Shown here one piece after another: positions 1-13,516 of a stretch of 64,000 bases of DNA (positions are counted from its first letter, which is position 1; each line of letters starts with the position of its first letter). Below the pieces are notes generated by a model. The model searched no databases. It saw nothing but the letters and a program-made list of their open reading frames with translations, and was not told the DNA's origin. Origin of the DNA: Argentina anserina (taxonomy: Eukaryota; Streptophyta; Magnoliopsida; Rosales; Rosaceae). The stretch is from the NCBI RefSeq assembly GCF_933775445.1, contig NC_065874.1, positions 21,832,501-21,896,500 on the forward strand. The letters are read 5' to 3'. The position numbers and the translations under genes are program-made.

Positions 1-346
1 CGCGTGCGTCCAAACTCTCGTTTATTTACACATTTTGGGAATATAAATACATAATTTTAACCGTTCAAAATTTTAGTTTATTACTAAAGATCATTTCTGT
101 AAAAAATCAACATAAACAAAAATCGTCTTCATAGTTGATTGCATCAAATAAATTGATGGTTGATCATGAGACTACTAACTTTCACCATAACCGTTCATTT
201 GTTTGATGCAATCGACTATGAAAACGATTTTTGTTTATGTTGATCTTTTACAAAAATGATCTTTAGTAATAAACTAAAATTTTGAACGGTTAAAATCATG
301 TATTTATATTCCCAAAGTGTGCAAATAAACGAGAGTTTGGACGCAC
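1..346. mobile_element. Fold-back (long inverted repeat) MITE-like element
   Basis: The first ~155 bases and bases ~190-346 are reverse complements of each other with only scattered mismatches, leaving almost no loop (centre near 170-190). The outer ends read GTGCGTCCAAACTC at about base 5 and its complement ending near 343. No reading frame in it looks coding. The left end is so close to the window edge that a target-site duplication cannot be judged. A MITE or fold-back element is the simplest reading; the family is unknown. Confidence 0.8.
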
Positions 347-1400
347 ATGTACATACTAGTTTATACGCAAGTTTTTCTCCCATCTTTTGCGAGAATATAT
401 CATACGTTGTCCCGACTTTTATCATATATCCAAAACTTGAACAACATCATCAAAATTCTTTGGTGTTTATATTGTCTTCTCAGGTTGTCTAATTGTGACG
501 ACGACTTTGAAACTCCAACGCAACCTCTTTGGCTAAGGTTGGGCTTGTGGGTTAGGAGTCTTCCTCAGAATCGGGCGTGGTTGAAAGGTGTATGGAGTGT
601 GGGGTAGCTATGGATGGAGAAGGCGGTCGAGACGGCAGCGATGGGTCGTTGCAGGTCTATTGTGGGTCGGGTTCAGCATTGGATGCCGAGATCTAGGGCG
701 CCGTCGGGGTTTGCTGATTCGTTGGATTTACGGTTGGCTTTCGTTCGACGACTCCGGCTTGGCGAGTCCTTCTCCCTCCGGCAAGGGTTGGCGGCGATGA
801 GCTTTGTGGGCATATCAAATCTAGATTTTTCCTTCTTTGGTCCGGGTCGGATCTGGCTCCAAATCTGGAGCCGGGTTTGGGACCCTGGTGGATCTTGGGT
901 TGGGATGACTGCCCTACTCTAGTGTGGATATCATGTCATTTTAGTTGGTTTTGGCCACTATTTTGGTATCATTGCTGGTTAACAGACCCACAACTTTGGT
1001 TCCTGTTCGTTAGGATCGTTTGTCAATATGGCATCACCCTTGGTCGGCTTCGATTATTTAGGTGCAAGATTACCCTTAATTCTATGTTCGTTCGTAGGAT
1101 CCGCATGGGTAGTCATACCACCGACTACTCATTTTAGTTGGTGTTTCGGCGTAACGACAATTGTAAATTTTATTTTTCTTTGCCTAGGCGATGCAATTTT
1201 ATTTTTTTCATGTTTTTGTTTCATATTTCTTTGATGCATCTCTGCATCGTATCATTATAACCTTTATATTCAATAAATTGTTGTCGTTTAGAATATAAAA
1301 AAATTGAAGTGAATGAACTTAAAAATAGAAACACTGAGGTACAAAAGGCAATATCTCACATGCTTTTTTTTTAATTGTGGTAATTAAAACTAAATTTGGC
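347..1400. other. Intergenic, with a GC-richer block of unknown origin
   Basis: No gene can be supported. Bases ~520-930 are richer in G+C than the surroundings and contain overlapping open frames (for example 614-922 plus) with Trp/Arg/Gly-rich translations and no recognisable domain. Together with the T-rich stretch and CAATAAA-like sequence near 1260-1290 it could be the tail of a decayed retroelement, but nothing decisive is visible. Confidence 0.35.
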
Positions 1401-1580
1401 GAATAAACACCTTATAAAAAATTTACCAATAGGCAATCAACATTAAAGTGATTATTACCTTAATACCAAATTAAGCCTTAGTCATTTATCAATTAAACAC
1501 CTTATTAAAAATTGCCTAATAGACAATCAACATTAAAGTGTTTCTTAATACCAAACTATGCCTTAGTCATTTATTAATAA
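1401..1580. repeat. Two-copy tandem duplication, period 90 bp
   Basis: The motif AAACACCTTAT recurs at 1405 and 1495, and the following CAATCAACATTAAAGTG and CCTTAGTCATTTAT segments recur at the same spacing, so about 90 bases are duplicated head to tail with moderate divergence. Confidence 0.8.
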
Positions 1581-2501
1581 TGTATTGAGCCGCATAATAG
1601 CGGCTGTTCATTGTTTATTCTTTTATGATTTTAGGGGTTGGCCGACATATTTTCACAGGGTTGGTCAGAGTGTGAAACACCCAACAATGAGCTCTAAACT
1701 CTAAACAATGATCTCATTTATATCTGTGGAAGTGTTTAGTGGAGTAGACCTGTCAAAGTTCTATTCTGTGAATATTGAGGGGTTTATATCACTTGTTGTA
1801 TTCTCAAATGGTCATTTTCATCTACATTCTACAATAAAAGATCGAAGTTAGAAATCAACTTGGTGACCGCGAAAGGGTTATTTTTTTAAAAATATCTCCA
1901 TCAAGCTGGTCGCTCCACCCAAGCTAATCAAGGCAGATGCAGAATATAAGATTGTTTGTTCGAAGTTAATTTTCTTCAGCATTTCCTTTTTGTTTGTCTG
2001 TCCTTTTATACTTTATTTTGCATTTTGATTTGTTTCAGTAAAAGCTTTTTGTGCTTGTATTGGAGTTTACCTTCAGCTTCACTAGGCATAATTCGTAGTA
2101 TCGCTTTTGCCAATTGGAACGAATCCATTTTCAATTGGAATGAAAAAACTGGCGTCTTCAAGAAGAATTTGAGGCCACCAGTTAATATAATCTAAAACAA
2201 TAATTATGCTTATAAGTTATAACAAAGCTACTAGTAGTACTAGATATCTCAAATCTTGGGATAAATTTTGCCTATTGTTAGAAAACTGATTAAAGCACTC
2301 ATCCATTCATTTTGAAAAGGGAAAGAAAATTGTGCTTTATGAATAAGGCTTCTTTTTCTGGTGAATTTAACAAAAAAATTCCTCAAAATGTACATGTACA
2401 GAGATAACACTAAAATTAAGAAATGATGCTGACAGGGAAATAAGCTGCTTTGATAGTTGCTAAATACAACAGTACAACAGGAAACCACAGTATTAAGTGT
2501 T
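1581..2501. other. 3' flank of CHLD; no gene seen
   Basis: AT-rich sequence downstream of the minus-strand CHLD stop codon. It should contain the CHLD 3' UTR (nearest the gene). A short plus-strand open frame at 1956-2195 is low-complexity and Phe/Leu-rich, with no family resemblance. Confidence 0.5.
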
Positions 2502-5500
2502 TCATGTGTTTTTCAATGCCGACAAAGCGTCCTTTGTTGCAGCTGAGATTACAGCGTCTGAGGCATTTGGCAAGTAATAGTATTTTCCTGCAAAACATAT
2601 ATGTGATGAGATTATGAGCAGATCTTCAAATATGATAAGATGTGAACAGTTGATACAAGTTTGAAAAGGAACCTTGAGCAACTCTCGCTATCTCCTTGGC
2701 AAAACCGGTCGAAACAAACTTATTTTCAGTGTCAATGACAAGAAGAGACATCCCTGCTTTGTATATCTTACCAGCAACCTCTAGAATCTCATCCTGAAGG
2801 ATTTCCACAAGTAAATATGATAAAGGAGGTTGAGTGCAAAATCACAAAACCACATTAAGCATATAATTGGCATGGAAAAATACAGGACCACATGAGATCC
2901 GATGATAAAACCTATTTCTACAATGTAACATGGGGCCAATTATGAAATCTAAACTTTGACAACATGTTGGAAGGTTCATATTAATAATACATCCGGTGCA
3001 AAATTTACCTTCAACTCCTTCGACGTAGGTTTTGGGGCATCAGTAGCAGCAGCTGCAGCTTCAGGGTCATTGGACCTTTTGAGTGATATATTGGCTCTAC
3101 CATCAGTTATTGCAACAATCATTATACGTCCAACATCACCACTCTTCTCTGCATTTAGCCCAACCCTTACGGCCTAAGCAGTTTGATTATAGGACATTGT
3201 CAGTCAAAGAAAAGATGGCTGTGCTTATACACAAGAAGCTACTTGGTAGTTGGTATCACAAATCAAGATTCTTATATTATTAATACAATTGAAGTAACCA
3301 ACAGTACACGCATAAGAGATAGTGCAGAAATTGGATAAGATATAAGCTGGATGCTTAAATTACATCAAATAGTCATTATATCATAATATGAACAGACATC
3401 GTGCAGCCATCTAGTAGGGAAGTCATTAAGACTTCAGAAGTAACTAATGAAATATGAGCCATTGACAATAACATTAGCCCTGAGGTATCAATGGATGTAC
3501 ATACCGTGGTCAGACCATGAGCAAGGGGAGAACCTCCACCACAGGGAAGTCTCTCAAGACGATTTCTTGCCATTGCAATTGATCTAGAAGGAGGCAGAAG
3601 AACTTCAGCAGAATCTCCACGAAAAGGAATAATAGAAACCTATCAGAAGTACCAGTTGACACTATTTCAAAGATAATTACCAGAATAGCATTAATACAGA
3701 CGATACTTATTCCAATTGTTGCAGCAATTTGGGGATGAATTTGATTTTAAATGAATTATTATTATTCTCCTTAAGTATATACCCCGTATTCACAGAACAT
3801 GGATGATGAGAAACAACATCTGGGTTGCTCATGTGCATGTGAAAATATTTCAAATTAGCTCAGCATGTTCTAGTGCAAATGTGTTTTATTGGGAAGGTAA
3901 TGACTAGATAATCATGCCCTAATTGAGCGCAATACTTTTCTTTTCTTTCTTTTCTCATAAGAGATAATCAGAAAACATTTGTTTGAACAAGAGCCATGGT
4001 AGTCACATCCCTCATAAATAATATAACTTTTTTTTTTGTAAAGATAATATCACTTTTCCTACCTGATCTCTGCTCGTATAACTTTCAGCTAGTAACTTCA
4101 AAGCTGCACCTTTTGCATTCTGCATTCGGTTCAGTGCCATGCTTCCACTTGCATCAACAACAAATATAACCTGCCACGTGAATCGAGATTTTTCTCACTA
4201 TTATATGAGGTATAATTTAGATTAACCACACTTAATCTAAGATGTAGTGAGAGAGGGGCCATTAATTTGATGTGACCAAGTATGGCAACCAGTGCCAAAA
4301 CAGACGCACAAATATAGATATATCCACATATCTAAACAAATCTATATATTAAAGAGGCAAAAAAGGAGGAAATTGTTTTTGCCAATACCAGTGCTCCTGC
4401 TTTCCGTGCCATTCTCTTTGCTCTCATGTCAGTTTTCTCAACAAAAACTTTCCTACCAACTTGAGTATTCTTCTCCCTACGCAATTTTTGATATGGTGCA
4501 GCAACTCTAAGAGTTGCATCAACAGCTAATCTCTTTACAGGGCCCTGTTAAGGATAAAGTGTGATTGGATAAGACAAACACGGTCAAGCAAGTTCCAGGC
4601 ACGTAAGGTTGCATGTTCCACTAAAAAGGGGCAGGCAGAACTAGCTTTTAGATTTATGTAGATGATGAGTGGAAAGCAAATAACTGACATATAAGTTTTG
4701 ATCGAGAAAATGAACTTTGCAGCCAATGTTATTCATTTGGCTTTCATCAAGTCAGTAGGAGAAGGGGATAAAAGCAAGGTTACACAGGTTATGAGTCTTA
4801 AGAGTTTTTTTTATTTAATGAAAATTGAAACAGCAAAAGTAATCTATATTTCTCACGAAGAAAATGGAAGGGAACAGTAAATTTTAAAGGGGGGAAGGTG
4901 GAAATGGGAACAAGTAACCTTCGGTAGCATCGGTTTGATGTATCGACCTCTATCCTCTGAAAAAATAACATTCTTAGCTCTCCCAGCCTTCCCTTTGCGT
5001 CTTTGCGCTTGTTGTGCAAAAAAGAGAAGCTTCTCATCCACCAAACCCCCTTCTGCATCAAAGACAAACTCTTCAGGTAGTTGATCCTGCTCTTGTTCAT
5101 TATCTTCATTCTCTTCCTTCTCTTCATCATTTTCATCCTGGTAATATATACTCACATATCATGAATAATGTTAAACCTCTGTTCCCTGATAGATCATTTT
5201 TGTAGTAAAATCGAGAAATAAAATTAAAATTGGAGAACACACCACAAATTTTACTCGATCACACCTAAAAAAAAGGAAGGAAGCCTTCAATTATGTGTAC
5301 TCGAAATTTAAGTTTTGATCAACATGAACAGACCTCTTTTTCTTGTTCCTCCTCATTCTGCTCTTGCCCAGATTCTTGATTTTGAGGAGGTGGTGGAGGT
5401 GGAGGGGGTTGATTTTTCTGTTCTGGTGGGTTCTCATTTGGAATTGAACGAGGAAGTATGACCAGTTCTACCTGAAGTAGATAATATTCTCAGAACAAAA

Positions 5501-8500
5501 AGTAATGATGTAGATGATGACAGATGTAAAACCTAAAATGTTACTAGAGATATTGTACTTACATTTGGCAAATTTATCGTTAATGATGATTATTTATTTT
5601 GGAGCTACTATATTATCTTTTATTTTAAATTGGAAAACTCCAGTTGTCAGAATTCAACTGAAAAGTGCAAAAGGCTTACTTTTAAATTCAATCCAATAGA
5701 TTGCATCCGTTGGTAAAAATAATGAGTTTTCGGCCTAATATAAAGGGCTGCTACAGTTTCATTCATTTATATTATCATTCTAAAGAGATCACAAAACTTC
5801 AGTTTTCTGCTGATTTGTGTGAAAATCGAAAGGTTCAAAGAATACATGTGGATTATTTCTCAACTTTCATCATGGTTAACATTTACATGCTTCTCTTCTC
5901 CATCCCAACACAAATAATTATGTATCGCACATGTATGATTTTAATTTTTCATATTACAAAAATAACATACCAGTAAACACTTGTAAATACAGAAAGATAC
6001 TATGTGTAATAAAACAGAAGTATACTTAACAGCTTTTTTCAGGTCATCAGCATAAACTTTTTCTCGTCCGTCTAGAGCAGCTAAGCATTTTGCAACACGG
6101 GAAGCATATAGCTCAGCTCGATGTCCCTGATAGTCACATATCACATTAACAATATAGTTGTTAGTTTATGGTCCAGTTACAGAAAACAAGTACAAGTTAG
6201 AACAAGAAGCATAAAATGATAAGACTTATCCACCCAAATGTATAAGAAGACATCCTGATGTAGAACAGCTAAGTTAAGAAAGGAAAACTGGCAAGGGGCT
6301 TGACAACACAGGATCTTAAAAAGACATGTCAGAAAGACATTTTGTAACCAAATCCCACAACCAACAGGCCGCTTGGGTAAACATGTCTTAAAAGTTATGT
6401 TTTATTATATATTTCTTAAGCTGCAAGAAAAAGAATCGAGTTATTATCTACTCTCACATATGTTTTATGTAGACTGTTTGGCCATTACTGAGTAATGGAT
6501 CCAGTTTTTTATAATTTAGACTAATTAGTAAGCTGGAATAATTACAACTTTTAACATTTACTCTAGATTGAATTTGTAACAGATGTCCTAAATTGAAGTG
6601 TTCTGAATTTTTATCTCAGATCAATGATTACCAGTTATGAAGTTAGCACTCTCCATGTCCCAAATTCTAACATGCCAAGTAGAAAAGAAAATATGACACT
6701 CATAAGGACATAATCAGGATAACAAAATGATCCCAAATTCGCATGACGAGCTTTGAGAGAGACTTTTCTTAATAAGCAACCAAAATGTGTCTGAAATAGA
6801 ACCGACTGTTAAACACGTTAAACAGCAAACTCCAGGGGAGGTAACTCATACAGAATCCCACTATGCTCTTTCACTGACATCTACCATCAAAAACCCAAAC
6901 CATCGCATAGCCCCCTATGCATAAGAAAACCTATTCCTCTTCTTGGTTGCTCTCTTCTTCTTTCATCTAGCTTCTTTTTTTTTTTTTTTTTGAGGTTGCT
7001 CTTGTCTTCTGAAGACAGCAATGTTAAGGTAATGAAAGTTGTGATATGCAATGATAATGGGTTAACGATGAATTAAAATTTTAGCAAATGATATATCTTG
7101 TCAAAAATTTATATGTATCGGGACACCTGAAAAGTAATGAAAATCTATTTAATGACAAGTTTCACAGTATGAACCTGGCAACCACCTCGCAAGGATTCCA
7201 AAACCAGGTACTTGAGTTGTTCTCTGCTTATAATGACGTCCTTTAGATACTCTCTTGCCAAAATGATCTGAAACATGTAAATATACAGAACGGAATCAGA
7301 AGACTTATATCTTGCAACCACACCACTAACAATTTATTAGGTAGATATTCCCAAAACATTATTGGTATACATTCATTGGAACTGATTATATCAATCATCT
7401 CATCAACATATTTTAAGAGTAAAGTTGGTAAGTTTCCTCAAATAAAAGTCCCTTGACTACTCGTCATAAATTTTGGCATTTCTGTAGGCCGAACTCATAA
7501 GAAGTCCAGCTCTACCAATTTTAAGCAAACTTCGTATCACTGCCGTTTTATCAAGAATAATAAATGATACATTAATTTAAAGAAAAAACTAGTGAATGGT
7601 TTAAATAAAGTAACAAATTTGAAAAGAAAATGATGCTGATAATCAAAACTAATGTTTGTCCTCTTACAGCATGTGTTGTAAAGAAAAGTTGACTAATATT
7701 ATACATGATTATTTTTCCTACCACCGTCTTAAGTATATGGCAGTGGATTGCATATACTAAATATGTTCCTCACACATTCACACACAAGGGCATTTTGCCA
7801 CCATCTTATATACATTGGCTCCATAAGATTTATTGGTCTCTTTACTCTCTTTCCCATAAAAGTAAAACCCCTCCTTTCCAACTTAAAAAAAAAACTCTAC
7901 TCAACTGTTTGGGGTTGAGAGCCTTGTGCACCAGGCTGCATTTTATCTTTCCTCCTGTTGCCAATCATCTACATGACTTCCTCCTTCATCTCCACTACAT
8001 CCGTTCATGTACATGTTTCTTGAAATCCCAAGACTTTGTACCGAGAACCATAGCGAGATGTAGAGAAGTTGTACAGATGGGACACTGAGCTTATTCACTT
8101 ATCAGGCATAACTCAAATTACACGTTTTTACCTCCCCTCCATTTTTCTAATATGTATCCAGCATGCAAACAAAGAAGTAAATTTATGTCATGTCCGAGTA
8201 CCTGAGTTTTTGCAAATTCTGTTTCCTCTTGAACCATTTGGAAAACTTCATTACTATATTCCTGAAATTTTGTTGCAATCCCCACAGCTGCAACACGGTC
8301 ATCGAAACTCATTGGAAGATCTGCACTGCAAAAGAATGCACTATTAATAATGAGAAGGCAGATAGCTAGGAATCAACTTGTTGAATAAGGGTAACTGCAA
8401 GATCTGTACCTTAAGTTGATTGCGATACGGTCTAGTAGGTGTTCTCGCACAGCGCCCTCTTCTGGATTATAAGTGGCAATCAAGAGTGGCTTGCATGGGT

Positions 8501-11108
8501 GTCTAAAGCTCATCCCCTCTCTTTCAACAATATTAACTCCTTCAGTTAATACGTTGAGAAGCAAATTACTGATACCCTCATCCAAAAGATTAATTTCATC
8601 AACATATAGTACACCTCTATGAGCTTCAGCAAGAAGGCCAGGTTGGAAAACTGTAGTTCCTGTCCTTACGGACTCCTCAACATCAACAGATCCAATGAGT
8701 CTGTCCTCTGTGACTCCAAGTGGAATCTAACAATATGAACACAGGCTGTTATATAAATAAGCAGTACTCCTAATTATGGAAGTCTCTTCAATAACTAGTA
8801 CCTGAACAAAAGGAGACTTTACAATCTGAGTCTTGACGATACCAGAAGAATCAAACTCCATCCGTTCAGATAAAACATCTTCCCACCTGTAGGAATTACA
8901 ACCAAACTATTCATCATCTGTAGAAGAAACTTAATGCAAGATCAAATAGTGAAACAGAGCTCTGATCAATACTTTTTGTATGAGATATCTATGAAGTTCA
9001 GTAACTTTAGAAGAAACTTAATGCAAGACCAAATTTAAAAAGTGAACAGAGCTCTGATAAAAACTTACTGTACGAGATTTCTAGGAATGTAAATCTAAGA
9101 GGCAAATATTTGAGCTTTATCTGAATAATCATTACTTCCATCACAAATGCGCACTGTTTTAAATGAAATGTTTTCATTACCGCGAAATAATGTTCTTCAT
9201 TGTTTAGGATCTATTGGTGAATATAATCACATCATCACAAGAATATGATGATGCACAAAATTGACATGCTAACCAAGTGCTTTTTTTTTCTTCTCTTTTT
9301 GTCTTTTTCCTACTAAAATCAACAAAATACCAAACCACATTGAAGAACACGGGCTCCTGCCAAATCATACAACTTCAGAGGCGAACAATTAGCTAGGTAG
9401 GTCTGCAAGGTCCCAGACCACAGGAGCAATCGCAAGAAAACCAGCTATCTACCTTCATTGTGATCGCTAGTAAGTACAGAATTTTTTAGAAAGTTTTCAA
9501 TCTTTTTCTAAATGCTTAAAGAAATTTTCCTCAACAAATTTAATACTCAAAAGAACTCATGGGCCAACCAAGAAGCAATTACATAAGCAGTTTTCACAAA
9601 GAAAGTAGAGTAAAAAAAGATGAAACAACACAAATTGACATTCTAAAACTCATAATCTGCTATTTTTCATTCGGTCATGAAAATAGCCTTTCATTAATAA
9701 TTTGGGTCTATTTTAAAGAACATCAAGTATATGGAGTTACATTATTCTAAAATAAACTCACAAATGAGATATGCAGGTGGGGAAAATAAATTGTAAAGAT
9801 ATATGCCATGCTGTGTCAAAAGTAAGAATAAGATTTTCAAATGTGTTCCATTGACACACTGGCTCAACTTACGTCAATTGGGTACTACTTTCCACATATA
9901 ACGAAAAAAATAAAAACAAAATTAGAAAGGATTTTTACTAGCACTAACTGACGTTCATGTTGACTTAGCTGAAATCCATTTGACAATACAGACTTTAATT
10001 CCAGATTACCGCACTCTATCTATGATTGCAAGATAACCAGTAAGCATTCAGTGTCCATACTCTTCGGGACAGGCAGGATCAGCATTTGCTATCGAACCAA
10101 CAACTACTTCAATGGGTGGTAAAATTGCATGCAAACCACGAGCCATTACTGTCTTTGCTGTTCCCCTTCTTCCGGAGATAGCAATTCCTCCAATTTCACG
10201 GTCAATAGCGCCAAGCAACAGAGCAGTTTTAATAGCATCCTGAGATTTAAACAAAAAAAAAATGTAACATGTAACTATGTATCCAGCCAGCTAACTTGAC
10301 AAAGAAAGCAAAACAACAGCTCATAGCCTAGATTAATAATAAAGGGGCAAACATAATAATAGAAAGATTATAACAAGCCTTATCCTCAACTATGGGCAGC
10401 CAAGATGAAAGGAGGAAAAGATTACTGCCATCCCCTATGGAGTTAAGCATAATATGATAATTATGATCACATTTGACTTTGAAACCGGAAACATATAGAT
10501 GATAACTAAATCGAAGCCAAAACGCCCAAGGCCAAGAACAAAGCTACGGAAGCAAGTATTGTGGGAAAATGCAGTTTTGTGCAATACCTAAAGCTCTACT
10601 TAATCTAGGGTAGGTGGGTTGATACCAAATCACATTGAAACATAAAACACAATCTGGTACAATTGATTTGAGTTCCAAAATAATTTAGCACCAGATAAAG
10701 AAACAAATCGATGCAATGTAGTCTAATTGGAATCGTTAGCATATGTAACTGTGAAACTGTTGAAAATTGAGCTCCAAACTTAGTGTTGATCAAGCAAGCG
10801 TTGATGAGGGAGGGAGAGAGAGAGAGATGGAATCATACTTGGCCAACGACGGCAGCCAGAGGAAAGAAGTGTCTTCCGTAGTTGGAGTTGGCATCGGAAT
10901 TGTCTTGGTTAGAGGCGACGGCGCCGTTAGAAGACTCGATAACGGCAGCGGCGGAAGCAGTGATGCGAATGCGAGCTTGACGGTGGAAGTGGAAGCGGAA
11001 GCGGGTGGAGAGGAGGAAGGGGCGATGTAACTTGAAAGCGGGAGACACAAGCAGCGAAGAATGGAGGTGGGAGAGAAATGAAGTAGACGAGGGGGATGAG
11101 AAAGCCAT
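2502..11108 (-). CDS. CHLD: Magnesium chelatase subunit D, chloroplastic (15 exons)
   Basis: Subunit D of the CHLI-CHLD-CHLH complex that inserts Mg2+ into protoporphyrin IX, the first committed step of chlorophyll synthesis in plastids. Exons (minus): 10839-11108, 10061-10239, 8802-8886, 8410-8726, 8202-8325, 7175-7267, 6031-6126, 5334-5471, 4919-5137, 4389-4544, 4063-4170, 3505-3639, 3009-3173, 2673-2793, 2502-2587; they sum to 2,292 nt (763 aa + stop), close to the ~760 aa usual for plants, with every junction GT-AG and in frame. Residues 1-~60 are Ser/Arg-rich and acid-poor, as in a transit peptide. An AAA+ module follows, with a P-loop-like GRRGTAK at 113-119; then a Pro run at 410-417 and an acidic linker to ~460; the C-terminal integrin-I-like domain has the MIDAS motif DASGS at 565-569. 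ATG 11108 is the first in frame and opens the transit peptide. Confidence 0.97.
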
Positions 11109-11149
11109 TGAAAACCTCCCGGGGGTTCACTCCCTTATCTCTCTCTCCC

Positions 11150-11157
11150 TATTTATA
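11150..11157 (-). promoter_or_regulatory. Candidate TATA box of CHLD
   Basis: On the minus strand this reads TATAAATA, 42-49 bases upstream of the CHLD start codon and followed by a pyrimidine/purine tract. The spacing would imply a very short 5' leader. Position and consensus are seen; use in vivo is inferred. Confidence 0.45.
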
Positions 11158-13516
11158 CCCTCTGCTGTTTTTTACTTTTTTTACCGTGGTAACAAATCCA
11201 ATGGTGAAAAGAAATTTGTCCTTCAAATTGACTTGTTCTCTTTTCCATCCACCTTTAAATCCAAGTAAGTGGAACGCACGCGGGCTCAAACATTTGAGGG
11301 TAATACTTGACAGTAAGACGTATGCTTCTTACTTTCTTTGGTGGTCATTATTTGCTCATTCATCAAAATTTCCGACTCCTGGTCTCCTATTGGTGTTAAT
11401 ATTATGCACAACGGCAACAATCAAAACCCTTGAGCTCAAGAATCCGTTATTTAGGCTTTACAAAACCCAATTCAATATATCTACGATACATATTAATTCC
11501 ATCTCAGAACAACAAAAATGCCGATTAATGCAAAGGTGAAGTGAATTTCAAATTCTTCAAATGAACAGATTAATTTTCAATCAGTTCTTTGAGGCTCTAT
11601 GCAGTTGGAATACACAAAACAACACCATAGACGCAACCTTGTCAACTCTGACCTGAATTCCCAGATCCTAGTACATACCACTAAAATCAATACAAATCCT
11701 GACAGACTTTTCTGTCCAATTACTTTTCTATTTTTCATCTAGAAGATGGTTTACAACACAACCACAACCCCCCTCACAGCTCATCCAAATGGAATGCTTG
11801 GGACAGATAGGGAAAGACAATTAGATAGCAATTTTAGTAACACCATGGCAAAGTTCAGTGATGGCATCGTCTAATACTGGAAGAAAAAATGTAAATCATC
11901 TAACTTACCTAGTCTCTACCCCCGCCCTGAAACAAAACACCATGGTAAGTTGGTAACCTAATCTTGAACTGTTGTACATCTATTTGGCGGAAAAAAAAAT
12001 TGTATATTTTCTAAATGTCTACCCATCTCCTAAGACAACTATTTGACTTCTCTACTCTAATTAGATTAAATTTCAAGAATTACAATAATTACCGACAGCT
12101 ACATGAACCAATATCGATCAGCCCAGGATGAAAAAAAAATCTCGATCAATTCATATAATGTCAGGCAACTCTATAAAATGTCCCTCCTGGGAACCCAATA
12201 TGAGGAGTTTCCAATTTGATCTGCAAGGCAAAGATTTTTACATGAGAGCCTATCACAAAATTCCTCCCAACACTAATAACCGAATAATCAAGAACCATGA
12301 GTTACAAAAGTCTAATAAGAGTCATTATGCACCACATTAACTCTATTACTACATGGCCATCCAATGAAACAAAAATATTATTGGGAGAGAGAAAGATCCA
12401 TAGAGATTACGTGTGTCATATGCTCTAAATTACCAGATGAATGCACAAATACGAACATATGACATAAAAATTGCTACATTAACATGAGAGAACATAAACC
12501 CACAGATTTTTAGAAAGAAACAGAAAGTTACTGATGTTATTCCTGCAAGATTACTAGAATATATCAATTTTTTTGTGGGCAAACTAATTATGTCTTTTGG
12601 ATCAGAGATTTACCAATTTGGCTTGTTCTGTCAATTCATATGCTCATCACGATGGTTTCTTGAAATATGGCTTCGTCGGCACGAATTTCTTCATTGTATG
12701 GATGTATTTTCTGACCTCCCACATCTCCTTATCAGACCGCACTGTCCTTGTCGAGAATCTTGAGTGAATGAACTGTGAAACGTACTCCTTTCAAAATTAT
12801 GCATGTGATCCCACCAATAAGAATCCCTTTATGTACGATCTTACGATCACATGAATCATAACATGAACCAAATGAAGGATTCATCTTGCAATGGAAAATT
12901 ATCTCATTTGCATGTAATCTGCAATAGTAGGCAATTGGTAATATAGTGAATAATGCCCTTTTTCCAGACGATGCAAGCTAAATACTGAATTATGTGAAAA
13001 AACAGCAAATGCGATAAGAAATATAAGCTGCATGAAGTTGTAGAGGTTAAAACGAACTTTGCCTATGTCCCCATGTGCTCTGTCTTCAAACCATTCTGTT
13101 CAGGACCTAATCCTTTTTTAATTAAAAATAATGTAAATAAGCACCTCAGTTTTTCTTTCTCAAAACCCAATAGGATACTTGCAGAAACTGCATTCATTAG
13201 ATTAGCAGGAAAACTTATACTCAATCTCAGTTCCTAATCCATCTAGATGTATCAACATGACAGATAACATAGTAGCAAGTCTGTTTGACTCACTACTCAA
13301 TTTTCTCCATATGTAAACCAAAACTACAGTATTAGTTATCATGTCAGCATCCAGCAAATTGATTCAATCATAATTTAATACCGAGTAACCAAGCACCAAT
13401 AATACAAGATTTAATAGACACCAAATATTCATTTTAGGTTTGCTATTCAAGTGAAACTTAGTTTGCACATGAGAAGTGAGGGTCCGGAAAGTAGAAAACA
13501 AACACCTGCTATAGTT
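11158..13516. other. Interval between CHLD 5' end and PTM-like 3' end
   Basis: Both flanking genes are on the minus strand, so this holds the CHLD promoter (low end) and the 3' UTR of the PTM-like gene (high end). Possible extra terminal exons of the PTM-like gene are 13063-13095 (ten codons then TAG, after an AG) and a 37-codon minus-strand frame at about 12645-12760. Neither matches anything I recognise. No independent gene is supported. Confidence 0.5.

Noticed and set aside
588..922. Overlapping plus-strand open frames in a GC-richer block
   Set aside because: Composition-driven; no conserved motif and no splice structure. Kept only as an unexplained block.
10767..11268. Plus-strand open frames opposite CHLD exon 1
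   Set aside because: They are the antisense shadow of the transit-peptide exon; the minus frame has the conserved CHLD sequence and splice sites.
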